Below are positions 1-7,027 of a DNA stretch of 7,927 bases, one piece after another. Both the position numbers and the translations under genes were made by a program. How positions within the stretch are numbered: the stretch's first letter is position 1; each line of letters starts with the position of its first letter. The stretch comes from an uncultured Halioglobus sp. (GTDB lineage: Bacteria > Pseudomonadota > Gammaproteobacteria > Pseudomonadales > Halieaceae), in NCBI GenBank assembly GCA_905480565.1, contig CAJQQW010000036.1, positions 1-7,927 on the forward strand. The letters run 5' to 3'. Below the pieces are notes generated by a model that was given only the letters and a program-made list of their open reading frames with translations, was not told the DNA's origin and did not search any database.

Positions 1-126
1 TGGAGACGAGACCGCCAACTACGAGTTTCCGCTCTATACAAGGGATGGTCAGCGTGTCGACGTACTGCTGAACGCCACGACTCGCCGCGATGTAGATGGA
101 GAAATCACCGGCGTTATTGGAGTGGG
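1..126 (+). repeat. Intragenic PAS repeat, copy 1 (truncated by window start)
   Basis: These 126 bases are identical to 382-507, a period of 381 bp or 127 codons. They encode the second half of a PAS domain, from GDETANYEF to GVIGVG. At 127 the identity stops: the next six codons encode the same residues (GQDITE) as copy 2, but four of them differ synonymously. The left limit of the repeat cannot be seen. Confidence 0.97.
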
Positions 127-1693
127 CCAGGATATTACCGAAGCGAAATCCGCTCAGGCGGAATCGATTAGTGTGGCTGAGGAGTTAACGCAGTTCGTCG
201 ATACAGCGAACGCACCGATCTTCGGTATCGACTCAGACGGCCTGGTCAACGAATGGAACCAGACCGCGGCGAGAATCACAGGCTATCAGAAGTCCGAGGT
301 TCTCGGGAAAGACCTGGTCGCCGAATTTATTACCGATGAATACAAAGCCCCGGTAAAGCAGGTACTGGATGATGCACTGCATGGAGACGAGACCGCCAAC
401 TACGAGTTTCCGCTCTATACAAGGGATGGTCAGCGTGTCGACGTACTGCTGAACGCCACGACTCGCCGCGATGTAGATGGAGAAATCACCGGCGTTATTG
501 GAGTGGGGCAAGATATTACTGAGCTCAGGAAAAACGAAAGGGCTCTTAACCAATCTCGAAAAATGGAGACTGTCGGGCAGTTAACTGGAGGAATTGCACA
601 CGACTTCAACAATCTTCTTAGCATCATTGGAGGAAATTTGCGCTTCCTCCAGCAAGACATTGGTGACGTGAGTATAGAAATAGCAGAATTGATCGAGGAT
701 GCTATGTCAGCGACTAACGACGGCGCTGACCTCACGGCTCGTTTACTCGCTTTTTCGCGTAATCGAATTTTGAAACCAGAATTAAAGGACGTGAACGACA
801 CGATTGAAACTTTCTCGAGATTTCTTTCGAGAGCATTGGGGAAAACTATCGATCTCAAAACTGAACTACCAGACGACCACCTTTTCATTAATGTTGACGC
901 CTCACAATTGGAAAATGCGCTGCTGAACCTTGCAATCAATGCACGTGACGCAATGCCCGAAGGCGGAAACATTGTTATTAAAGCAGCGCGGTATTCGGTA
1001 AGCGGATCTAACGCTGAAGTACAAAAATCTCGAGCAGCCGACATTGATCTTCAACCCGGGAACTATGTAGTTGTCGTTGTTGAGGATATCGGCACAGGTA
1101 TAAGTGATGAACATTTAGGGCATGTATATGAACCTTTTTTCACTACTAAAGATGTAGGGAAGGGAAGCGGGCTCGGCCTAAGCATGGTCTATGGCTTTAT
1201 TCAGCAATCGAATGGTCAATGTGTTATTCGCAGTGAAGTCGGGAAAGGCACTACAGTTTCTATGTACTTTCCAGAAGCTAAAAGCACGGAAGGTACGCAC
1301 ATTCAGCTCGCCACTAGAGCCATGGAGTCAGCGGGTTCTGAGGTTATACTCGTAGTAGAAGATGAGCCCCGCGTAAGAAGAATCACTGTCCGCGATCTCG
1401 AGAAGCTAGGCTACAGCACACTCGAGGCTTCTGACGCCACCGCAGCACAAAAAATTATCGAATCGGGGGAAAAGATAGATTTAGTCTTCACTGACGTATT
1501 AATGCCGGGAGAAATGGACGGCCAGATGTTAGGTTTATGGATAGAGAATACTCATCCCGAAATACGAGTCGTACTCACCTCTGGCTATACCAAACGTCGG
1601 GACACGAAAGGAACTGTATTTCCACTCGTAAGAAAACCCTACAAAATTGACGCACTCGCCAAACAGTTAAGCATTACTCTCGATGAAGCTTAG
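2..1693 (+). CDS. PAS hybrid sensor histidine kinase with C-terminal receiver (5' partial)
   Basis: The 5' end lies outside the window: the frame is open from the first complete codon at 2, so the GTG at 122 is an internal valine, not a start. In order it has the C-terminal half of one PAS domain (2-145), a full PAS domain (about 185-545), a DHp helix with H-box GGIAHDFNNLL (phospho-acceptor His codon 599-601), an HATPase_c domain (N-box NLAINARDAMP near 925-960, G-boxes EDIGTGI and GKGSGLGLS near 1084-1185), and a receiver from about 1343. The receiver keeps the acidic residues in VVEDEP, phospho-Asp in FTDVLMPG (codon 1493-1495), Ser in LTSG and Lys in RKPY, so kinase and receiver both look functional. 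No transmembrane segment is visible in this part. A 35-nt gap separates it from the next, paralogous kinase, so the two are probably co-transcribed. The signal sensed by the PAS domains is not deducible. No Hpt domain is present. Confidence 0.93.
   Translation, partial: GDETANYEFPLYTRDGQRVDVLLNATTRRDVDGEITGVIGVGQDITEAKSAQAESISVAEELTQFVDTANAPIFGIDSDGLVNEWNQTAARITGYQKSEVLGKDLVAEFITDEYKAPVKQVLDDALHGDETANYEFPLYTRDGQRVDVLLNATTRRDVDGEITGVIGVGQDITELRKNERALNQSRKMETVGQLTGGIAHDFNNLLSIIGGNLRFLQQDIGDVSIEIAELIEDAMSATNDGADLTARLLAFSRNRILKPELKDVNDTIETFSRFLSRALGKTIDLKTELPDDHLFINVDASQLENALLNLAINARDAMPEGGNIVIKAARYSVSGSNAEVQKSRAADIDLQPGNYVVVVVEDIGTGISDEHLGHVYEPFFTTKDVGKGSGLGLSMVYGFIQQSNGQCVIRSEVGKGTTVSMYFPEAKSTEGTHIQLATRAMESAGSEVILVVEDEPRVRRITVRDLEKLGYSTLEASDATAAQKIIESGEKIDLVFTDVLMPGEMDGQMLGLWIENTHPEIRVVLTSGYTKRRDTKGTVFPLVRKPYKIDALAKQLSITLDEA
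382..507 (+). repeat. Intragenic PAS repeat, copy 2
   Basis: This is an exact DNA match to 1-126 in the same reading frame. It forms the second half of the PAS domain next to the kinase core. Past 507 the two copies part: copy 1 continues into a PAS-PAS linker (EAKSAQAES), copy 2 into the kinase linker (ELRKNERAL). Confidence 0.97.
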
Positions 1694-1714
1694 CATTCGT
1701 ATTGCTACTCAATT

Positions 1715-1720
1715 AGGCGG
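1715..1720 (+). promoter_or_regulatory. Ribosome binding site for the second kinase
   Basis: AGGCGG lies 8 nt before the ATG at 1729 and fixes that start. It sits in the 35-nt gap after the first kinase. No convincing promoter fits in the gap, which supports co-transcription. Confidence 0.7.
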
Positions 1721-1728
1721 AATCCACA

Positions 1729-3324
1729 ATGTCAGATGAAGAGTCCACCGCCCCGTTGAGCGCCAGGAATCAGCTCGGAAATTCTCCCGATTATTCTAAA
1801 TTACTGCTTGAAAGCGTTCTTAACACAGTGGGCGAGGCTATTATTACTATCGACAAAGCTGGTTTTATTATTATGGCGAATCAGGCAGCCGCGGACATGT
1901 GGGGGTATCCCGTAGATGAGTTGGAAGGCATGGGTTTAATCAAACTCATACCCGAAAAGTATCGTGACGCACATAAAACAGGAATGGAGCGATACTTAGC
2001 AGGCGGCGACCCTAGCGTACTAAATAGGCGAATCGAATTGGAGGGACTTCATGCGAGCAATAAGTTATTTCCTATCGAACTTCTGATCCGCGAGAACGAT
2101 TTCGGACAAGAAAAGATATTCACCGCTGCACTTCGTGATGTCACAAACCGCCGTAAAAAACAGGACCTTTTATTACACAATCACCGACTGGAAGTAGTCG
2201 AGCAATTAAGTGGGGGAATCGCTCATGATTTCAATAATTTACTTAGTGTCATAAAAGGGAATCTTTATTTTATTCAACAAAGTATTGGAAACGAAAGCAG
2301 TGACGTTTCGAGCTTTCTAGACGACGCGCTCTCAGCAACGCAAGACAGTGCTGATTTAACAGCTCGCTTACTCACCTTTTCTCGCAGCGAGTTCTTAGAT
2401 TCAGCAGTAATAGAATTGAGTTCTCTACTCAAGAAAACGGTACATTTTTTATCGAGCACCGTTTATTCAAGACTATCCTTGCGGTCTGAGCTCGATACAG
2501 CGAACTGCTATATTAACGTAGATTCTATCCAGCTGGAAAACGCATTAGTAAATCTCGTGCTGAATGCACGTGACGCAATGCCTGATGGAGGGACTGTCAT
2601 AGTAACGGTCGCACGACATAAGCAAGGCAATTCGCAAAGACCAGATTCGGAGTTCGATGAGCGTCGTCTGAACGCAGGTGACTATATTAAGCTGTCAGTT
2701 TCCGATACCGGAAAGGGCATAGGCAGCGACCAGCTGAGCCGGATCTTTGAACCATTTTATTCGACGAAAAACGTTGGCAAAGGAAGCGGACTCGGGCTGA
2801 GCATGGTCTACGGCTTCACTAAACACTCTGGCGGAAAGTGCGCTGTTGATAGCCAACCCGGTGTGGGGACAACGGTTTCGATGTATTTTCCAGAGGCGAA
2901 ATCTCCAGAGGACCTCGCTGATAATTCTCACAACGGGCATGTTTTATCTTTTCTCTCAAAAACTATCCTTGTGGTGGAAGGTGACCCGCGCGTGAGGCGA
3001 GTCGCGTTACGAGACCTGCGAAACCTCGGCTACAACGTGCTGGAAGCAGAAAGTTCCGATACGGCACAGGAGATTATTGGTTCGCGAGAGCGTGTAGACA
3101 TGCTCTATTGTGACGTTCATATGCGGGGCGCATTTGGCGTTAAACAACTCATTGCGTGGATTGAAAAGAATCATCCTCACATAAATATTATTTTTGCGTC
3201 AGGCTCGACAACAGATGTCGAAGAGATAATGGAAGGCAGTGTTGCGTATAGTGTGGTAACAAAACCTTACACGATAGAAACGCTTTCAGACAAAATCATC
3301 ACTTCTTTTTCTGAAAAATACTAG
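1729..3324 (+). CDS. PAS hybrid sensor histidine kinase with atypical receiver
   Basis: A 531-residue soluble-looking protein. It has one PAS domain (about residues 25-140), a DHp helix with H-box GGIAHDFNNLL (His166), an HATPase_c domain (N-box NLVLNARDAMP, then SDTGKGI and GKGSGLGLS), and a receiver from about residue 410. It is clearly a paralogue of the upstream kinase: GKGSGLGLSMVYGF and TTVSMYFPEAKS are shared exactly and the receivers align along their length. The PAS domain is less similar and is not duplicated. The receiver is unusual. The acidic pair reads VVEGDP where the sister has VVEDEP, so the position equivalent to CheY Asp13 is Gly418 (codon GGT, one base from GAT). The usual MPG after the phospho-Asp is MRG. 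The phospho-Asp (Asp462, YCDVHM), Ser in FASG and Lys in TKPY remain. The kinase core looks active, but Mg2+ binding and phosphorylation of its own receiver may be impaired. No membrane segment or Hpt domain is seen. Confidence 0.93.
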   Translation: MSDEESTAPLSARNQLGNSPDYSKLLLESVLNTVGEAIITIDKAGFIIMANQAAADMWGYPVDELEGMGLIKLIPEKYRDAHKTGMERYLAGGDPSVLNRRIELEGLHASNKLFPIELLIRENDFGQEKIFTAALRDVTNRRKKQDLLLHNHRLEVVEQLSGGIAHDFNNLLSVIKGNLYFIQQSIGNESSDVSSFLDDALSATQDSADLTARLLTFSRSEFLDSAVIELSSLLKKTVHFLSSTVYSRLSLRSELDTANCYINVDSIQLENALVNLVLNARDAMPDGGTVIVTVARHKQGNSQRPDSEFDERRLNAGDYIKLSVSDTGKGIGSDQLSRIFEPFYSTKNVGKGSGLGLSMVYGFTKHSGGKCAVDSQPGVGTTVSMYFPEAKSPEDLADNSHNGHVLSFLSKTILVVEGDPRVRRVALRDLRNLGYNVLEAESSDTAQEIIGSRERVDMLYCDVHMRGAFGVKQLIAWIEKNHPHINIIFASGSTTDVEEIMEGSVAYSVVTKPYTIETLSDKIITSFSEKY

Positions 3325-3327
3325 GGA
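3323..3327 (+). promoter_or_regulatory. Ribosome binding site overlapping the upstream stop codon
   Basis: AGGGA shares its first two bases with the TAG stop of the second kinase (3322-3324) and lies 7 nt before the ATG at 3335. This favours that start over the in-frame ATG at 3341. The arrangement suggests translational coupling of the receiver-EAL protein to the kinase. Confidence 0.7.
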
Positions 3328-3334
3328 CAGTATT

Positions 3335-4534
3335 ATGGAAATGAAACGCGTACTCATTATAGACGACGATCCCAGAATAGGGCGAATCATAAAACGGGTA
3401 GCGACCAAGTTACAAATTGATGCTTCGGTAATCGACGACTCCCAGCTTTTCGAGTCAAAATATTTGACGTATCAGCCCGATGTAATATTTATGGACCTCC
3501 TGATGCCGGGCCTCGACGGCGTCGAACTCCTACGAACGCTCGCTGATAATAATTCTACGGCTTCGGTTGTGTTAATGAGCGGCGTAGAAAAGAGTGTGAT
3601 AGGCACAGCATCGAAAATGGGAAAATCAATGGGCTTGAACATGTCTGACACGCTGAATAAGCCTATTTGTATCGACAGCGTAGAAACACTACTCATTAAG
3701 CATTTTCATTTAGAAAAAAATCAGTCTCGAGGTCAAACTACAACTGCTATAACCGACGCTGACCTGCGCAGCGCACTCGATCGTGAAGAGCTTGTTGTTC
3801 ACTATCAGCCACAGTTCCGGATGGACACGGGAAAAATTAGAGGTGCAGCAGCCTTAGTACGCTGGAATCATCCAGAGCATGGGATGTTGGATTCAGAACG
3901 TTTTCTGCCGATTGCGGAAGAGAATCAGGAGCTAATAGAGCTGTTGACTTACAAGATTCTGGAGATAGCTGCAAGAGATGACAAACGACGGCGAGAAAAC
4001 AACATAGAGCTTATGCTTTCAGTTAATTTGTCTACAAAACTATTAAGAGATCTGGATTTGCCAGACAAGATATTGCGAATCCTCGCTTTATATCAGGTTG
4101 ACCCAAGCCGTCTCATATTAGAGGTTTCGGAGAAGGGCGCAATGGAGAATCCATCGCAAACGATGGATATACTTACTCGCTTAAGGCTGAAGAACATTCG
4201 ACTGTCACTGGATGACGTCGGCAGGGGTTTTTCGTCACTACTTCAAATTTATGGTATGCCATTCAATGAAATCCGGGCAGGAAAAGCGCTTTTTATGGGC
4301 ACCGCTAACCATAAGGAAGCTGCTGAAACTTCAAGAGTAAGAATCGGCCTGGGCCATAGCCTTGGGCTAGATGTTGTGGCTGAAGGAGTCGCGGATGAGC
4401 ACACATATGACTGGTTACAATCAATGGGTTGTGACGTGTGTCAGGGGGATTTTCTGGGCGCGCCCGCAGACGCAACGACTTTTATTAACTCGATCGACAA
4501 GCACAATAGTGGTTTTCAACCGATTAGCAGATGA
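3335..4534 (+). CDS. Receiver-EAL response regulator (RocR-like layout) with degenerate EAL domain
   Basis: A 399-residue protein with an N-terminal receiver (about 4-125) and a C-terminal EAL domain (about 140-390). The receiver has the full site: DDD in IIDDDP, phospho-Asp54 in FMDLLMPG, Ser in LMSG and Lys in LNKP. EAL domains normally hydrolyse cyclic di-GMP to pGpG. Here several catalytic positions are changed: EAL is AAL (Ala172), KID is RAG (Arg314, Gly316), EGVE is EGVA (Ala353), DDFGTG is DDVGRG and QGY is QGD. Asn231, Glu263, Glu266, Asp293, Asp294, Glu350 and Gln370 remain. From memory of Pseudomonas aeruginosa RocR numbering, these sites fall at a near-constant offset of two to three residues, so the fold is probably preserved. 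I infer a catalytically inactive output domain that either binds c-di-GMP weakly or acts by protein contact, switched by phosphorylation from the two upstream kinases. No DNA-binding domain is present. It ends the operon, facing a convergent gene. Confidence 0.92.
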   Translation: MEMKRVLIIDDDPRIGRIIKRVATKLQIDASVIDDSQLFESKYLTYQPDVIFMDLLMPGLDGVELLRTLADNNSTASVVLMSGVEKSVIGTASKMGKSMGLNMSDTLNKPICIDSVETLLIKHFHLEKNQSRGQTTTAITDADLRSALDREELVVHYQPQFRMDTGKIRGAAALVRWNHPEHGMLDSERFLPIAEENQELIELLTYKILEIAARDDKRRRENNIELMLSVNLSTKLLRDLDLPDKILRILALYQVDPSRLILEVSEKGAMENPSQTMDILTRLRLKNIRLSLDDVGRGFSSLLQIYGMPFNEIRAGKALFMGTANHKEAAETSRVRIGLGHSLGLDVVAEGVADEHTYDWLQSMGCDVCQGDFLGAPADATTFINSIDKHNSGFQPISR

Positions 4535-4664
4535 TCAATCTTGGTTGAGGGGCCGCGGCTACCTTTCGGTCACATCAAACATAATTTTATATCCGTAGCT
4601 CTAAAACATCTCTAATATTTCAGAGAACTATTTATTGCCGTTGAATTCCGCTTGTAGACTAACT
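4535..4664. other. Convergent intergenic gap
   Basis: This 130-bp spacer lies between the 3' ends of the receiver-EAL gene (+) and the transporter gene (-). Its left part is GC-rich around CCGCGG near 4551-4556, but I find no strong + strand hairpin with a T-run after the signalling operon. The only terminator-like structure favours the minus strand (4601-4626). Confidence 0.6.
4601..4626 (-). terminator. Weak candidate terminator after the MFS gene
   Basis: On the minus strand TCTCTGA-AATA-TTAGAGA can form a 7-bp stem with one G-T pair and a 4-nt loop, followed by TGTTTTAG. It begins about 38 nt past the transporter stop. The stem is AT-rich and short, so this is only a candidate. Confidence 0.3.
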
Positions 4665-5939
4665 TTAACTGGCCTCAGTGACTCCATCTCTAGCAGGTAT
4701 TTCGTCTCTTGCAAATACTAACATGCCAATTGCTGCTGAACCGACCACAAGGCAGAGTGCTGCAAACGCCATCGTGAATCCGCCCTCTCCTTCGGCTAGC
4801 CACCCCGTGATCGTCGGGCAAACTATCCCCGATAGAGAAAAAAACGTGACGATAAAGCCCGTTGCTACGCCTGTTCGACCGGGAAAAAGATCAGCACAAA
4901 TTGAGTAATAGGGGCTGTTTGGCGCCATCGAAAATCCGATTGCTATCGATACAAATGCGACAGCCGACGTAGCAGTGCTCACGAACATGACTGGAATGAA
5001 GAAGATTACCGCGACCAATTGACAGATCCAGATGAGATGGACGCGTGCGGATCGCATCCGTCCCGTGCGACGCATAATCCAATCCGAGCACCAGCCTGCT
5101 AGCGGCATCAGAAGAAGAGACAAAGCCCAAGGGAGAGTACTGAAGTAGCCAACAGATTTCAGGTTCATATCAAAGGTCTGCTCCAGGTAACCCGGCAACC
5201 ACGTAAGCCCGAAAAAAAGCACCCAACCGAAAGCGAAAAATGACCATGCAGTCGCCAGAAGTGTTGGATTCAGGAAAATATCCCGCAGGGCAACGTTGTC
5301 GCGCGCCTCAACCTTAGATGATTTCGGGGTCCTTTCGTGAGGCGGTTGCTTGTAAATGACAAGAAACACCACGCCCAGGATTGCACCAAGAATTCCGAGA
5401 GTTATAAAACTGGCTCTCCAGCCTATGGAAATTATTAACGGGGCCAGGATTAGCCCACCTAACAGAAGTGCCAGCGGAACTCCCAGCAAAACCAGTGACG
5501 TTACCCTGCCTAGCTCTCCGGGTTTCACCCAGTCAACAAGCGCCCGATTCATTGCTGGGAAATTCGCACCCTCGCCCATCCCCATCAGTACGCGCAACGC
5601 AATAAACATCCAAAACACTTGCACAAAACCCTGCAAAATCATGAACAGCGACCAGAAGAAGAGAGCGCCGGACCATACGACTTTCACGCCATATCGGTCG
5701 AGTAGGAAGCCCGAAACGCCGTTCGTCGCCAAGGTGCCGATGGCGAAGGCCGACATTAATAAGCCGAAGGCGCCATCGTGAATATTCAACCCTGACTCAA
5801 TAGGCTCTATCGCAAATGAAATCACTACCCGGTCGAGATAGTTAACAAGAACCAATAAGAAGCAAAAAGCGGCGATAACAAACCGAAAGCGGCTATCACT
5901 TTGGGAGATCGACGACATGCTAGAGGCGGACGTATTCAT
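4665..5939 (-). CDS. MFS transporter, anion:cation symporter type
   Basis: A 424-residue inner-membrane protein with about 12 hydrophobic segments in two halves, split by a polar loop near residues 198-220. TM1 holds NYLDRVVISFA (residues 33-43), the signature form of the anion:cation symporter group that includes hexuronate, glucarate and phthalate permeases. The TM2-TM3 loop has the MFS motif GFLLDRYGVK (Gly77, Asp81, Arg82, Gly84), and TM4 has ALRVLMGMGEGANFPA (114-129), also typical of this group. The C-terminal half has a weaker copy of the loop motif (GWCSDWIMRRTGR). Family knowledge points to proton- or sodium-coupled uptake of an organic acid; the substrate is not deducible, and no catabolic gene lies next to it here. 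The start is supported by AGGAG 5 nt upstream; Met8 is an alternative without that support. It is transcribed away from a 389-bp spacer and appears monocistronic in this window. Confidence 0.93.
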   Translation of the reverse strand: MNTSASSMSSISQSDSRFRFVIAAFCFLLVLVNYLDRVVISFAIEPIESGLNIHDGAFGLLMSAFAIGTLATNGVSGFLLDRYGVKVVWSGALFFWSLFMILQGFVQVFWMFIALRVLMGMGEGANFPAMNRALVDWVKPGELGRVTSLVLLGVPLALLLGGLILAPLIISIGWRASFITLGILGAILGVVFLVIYKQPPHERTPKSSKVEARDNVALRDIFLNPTLLATAWSFFAFGWVLFFGLTWLPGYLEQTFDMNLKSVGYFSTLPWALSLLLMPLAGWCSDWIMRRTGRMRSARVHLIWICQLVAVIFFIPVMFVSTATSAVAFVSIAIGFSMAPNSPYYSICADLFPGRTGVATGFIVTFFSLSGIVCPTITGWLAEGEGGFTMAFAALCLVVGSAAIGMLVFARDEIPARDGVTEAS

Positions 5940-5944
5940 AGTGT

Positions 5945-5949
5945 CTCCT
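5945..5949 (-). promoter_or_regulatory. Ribosome binding site for the MFS gene
   Basis: On the minus strand AGGAG (within TTTAGGAGACACT) sits 5 nt before the ATG at 5939 and decides that start. Confidence 0.75.
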
Positions 5950-5998
5950 AAAGTTCAGTGCCGTTACTCACGCTACTTTTTGAATGTAAAAACGCGAT

Positions 5999-6028
5999 TT
6001 TATAATGCGCGAGTACCGGACTGAACAA
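5999..6028 (-). promoter_or_regulatory. Candidate promoter for the MFS gene
   Basis: On the minus strand TTGTTC (plus 6023-6028) and TATAAA (plus 5999-6004) are 18 nt apart and would start transcription about 50 nt before the ATG. The same AT-rich block also reads TATAAT on the plus strand (6001-6006) with TTGAAT 15 nt upstream (5980-5985). A divergent start is therefore possible, but it leads to no gene on the plus strand. Confidence 0.35.
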
Positions 6029-6045
6029 CTGCTGATTTATTAGAA

Positions 6046-6061
6046 TAGTGGTCAGACACTA
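6046..6061. promoter_or_regulatory. Operator-like near-palindrome upstream of the MFS promoter
   Basis: TAGTGGTCAGACACTA has 5-bp arms TAGTG/CACTA around GTCAGA. Removing one base gives a perfect 15-mer around GTCAGAC. GntR-family (FadR-type) regulators often bind short GT...AC palindromes of this kind near organic-acid transporter genes. It lies about 18 bp beyond the candidate -35. No regulator gene is present, so the assignment is inference. Confidence 0.25.
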
Positions 6062-6328
6062 CAGAAAAATATTATCTTGCACAACCAAGGCTATAGACAA
6101 GGTCGTGTTTTAGTCGAGCGTATGCTCGCAGCAATGCCTGCGCATTGAAATAGCTACCATAGCCATCTTTCCGATCACTGCAGCTAATGAAGCGTTTGAC
6201 GTAATCCAATGGTTAAAATGGAGAAGTAGCTGCCTTAGCGGTCGGAAAAAATTCTTCGTTATCGACAGCAACGCCTGGCGTAATGATCTGACCCATACAT
6301 AAAGGAATCGATGTGAGTTCAGCTATTG

Positions 6329-7027
6329 TCAGTTATCTGGTGTAGTTAAAGATGGGGTAATAGGCTTCTGCGTGTGAATAAAAAGTTCGACCCGTCGATT
6401 TAGCGCACGACCTGAAACATTGTCACTCCCGTCGATATTCAAATTGGGCGCTACAGGCTCGCTTTCGCCCAGGCCAATCGTCTGAATGACGATTCCTGTT
6501 CCAACTTTTCCCGGCCCCAAAAACCAGCGCTTGATTGACTCAGCGCGTTGCTCAGACAGGCGTTGGTTGTAAGCTTCACCACCTAAAGCATCGGTATGTC
6601 CGACAATGCGTACTTTACCGCTGTCAGTCTCTCGCAACACCGTTATCAGCGTTCGCAGTTCAGCGGCGGCCTCGGGCTTGACCTTATACTGGTCAAAATC
6701 AAACAGTAGGTCGGCCGACAGCGATATACGAATCTCAGAGGCCAAAATCTCCGCATTCAGCAGTGCCAGTGCTTGCTGCAGATCTTCAATATTTTCTTTG
6801 AGTGTCAACCCCGTGTGCTGCAATCCGGGAAGTTCACGAATACTTTTATGAAGGGTACGAATGTCTTCGAGTAACAGGTCGGGCTGACGAGCCTCAGCGA
6901 GAGATTCCTGCGCCGCCGCATGGGCGCCGGGATCGTCCGGCCTGGCGGGATCCCACCCTAGTGCAATGCGCGGCATCACAAAAATACACGAGACCGTCAA
7001 TACCACTCGCGGCACAAGACCTTTCAT
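6329..7027 (-). CDS. OmpA-family periplasmic peptidoglycan-binding protein
   Basis: A 232-residue exported protein. Residues 1-24 form a signal peptide with a likely cleavage after ALG (22-24). Cys14 is too early and poorly flanked for a lipobox. Residues about 35-95 are polar and helix-prone. An OmpA C-terminal domain follows (about 101-217): SLSADLLFDFDQYKVKPEA, then GHTDALGG, YNQRLSEQRAESI and GRALNRRVEL. Asp146 and Arg161 match, with the same spacing of 15, the residue pair that holds diaminopimelate in Acinetobacter OmpA (from memory). There is no beta-barrel, so it is not a full OmpA porin. It probably anchors something to the cell wall or stabilises the envelope. Its ATG overlaps the upstream gene's TGA by 4 nt (ATGA) and it has no good ribosome binding site of its own, so translation is probably coupled. 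The role beyond wall binding is unknown. Confidence 0.9.
   Translation of the reverse strand: MKGLVPRVVLTVSCIFVMPRIALGWDPARPDDPGAHAAAQESLAEARQPDLLLEDIRTLHKSIRELPGLQHTGLTLKENIEDLQQALALLNAEILASEIRISLSADLLFDFDQYKVKPEAAAELRTLITVLRETDSGKVRIVGHTDALGGEAYNQRLSEQRAESIKRWFLGPGKVGTGIVIQTIGLGESEPVAPNLNIDGSDNVSGRALNRRVELFIHTQKPITPSLTTPDN

Larger units (their letters stand above)
5940..6328. other. Intergenic spacer upstream of the MFS gene
   Basis: This 389-bp stretch lies between the 3' end of the OmpA-like gene and the 5' end of the transporter, both on the minus strand. Its left part holds a ribosome binding site, a candidate promoter and an operator-like site. The arms GTTCAGT (5953-5959) and ACTGAAC (6020-6026) form a perfect 7-bp inverted repeat bracketing the promoter. 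From about 6070 to 6330 the minus strand has two successive open stretches in one frame, 39 and 46 codons, split by a TAA near 6217. There is no ribosome binding site and no family I recognise, so I do not call a gene. Confidence 0.6.

Noticed and set aside
430..1044. Long minus-strand open frame of 204 codons inside the first kinase
   Set aside because: It lies entirely antisense to strongly conserved kinase motifs, is Ser/Arg/Leu-rich as antisense shadows are, and has no recognisable domain.
122..1693. Taking the GTG at 122 as the start of the first kinase
   Set aside because: The frame is open to the window edge and the upstream codons encode a PAS half identical to the later copy. The GTG is the Val of GVIGVGQDITE and has no ribosome binding site.
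5356..5781. Plus-strand open frame of 141 codons
   Set aside because: It is the antisense shadow of the MFS transporter, rich in Pro, Thr, Ser and Lys, and has no family resemblance.
6217..6296. Minus-strand 27-codon ORF (MGQIITPGVAV...) in the MFS upstream spacer
   Set aside because: It has no ribosome binding site and is very short. Stop-free runs of this size are expected by chance; it is noted only within the spacer entry.
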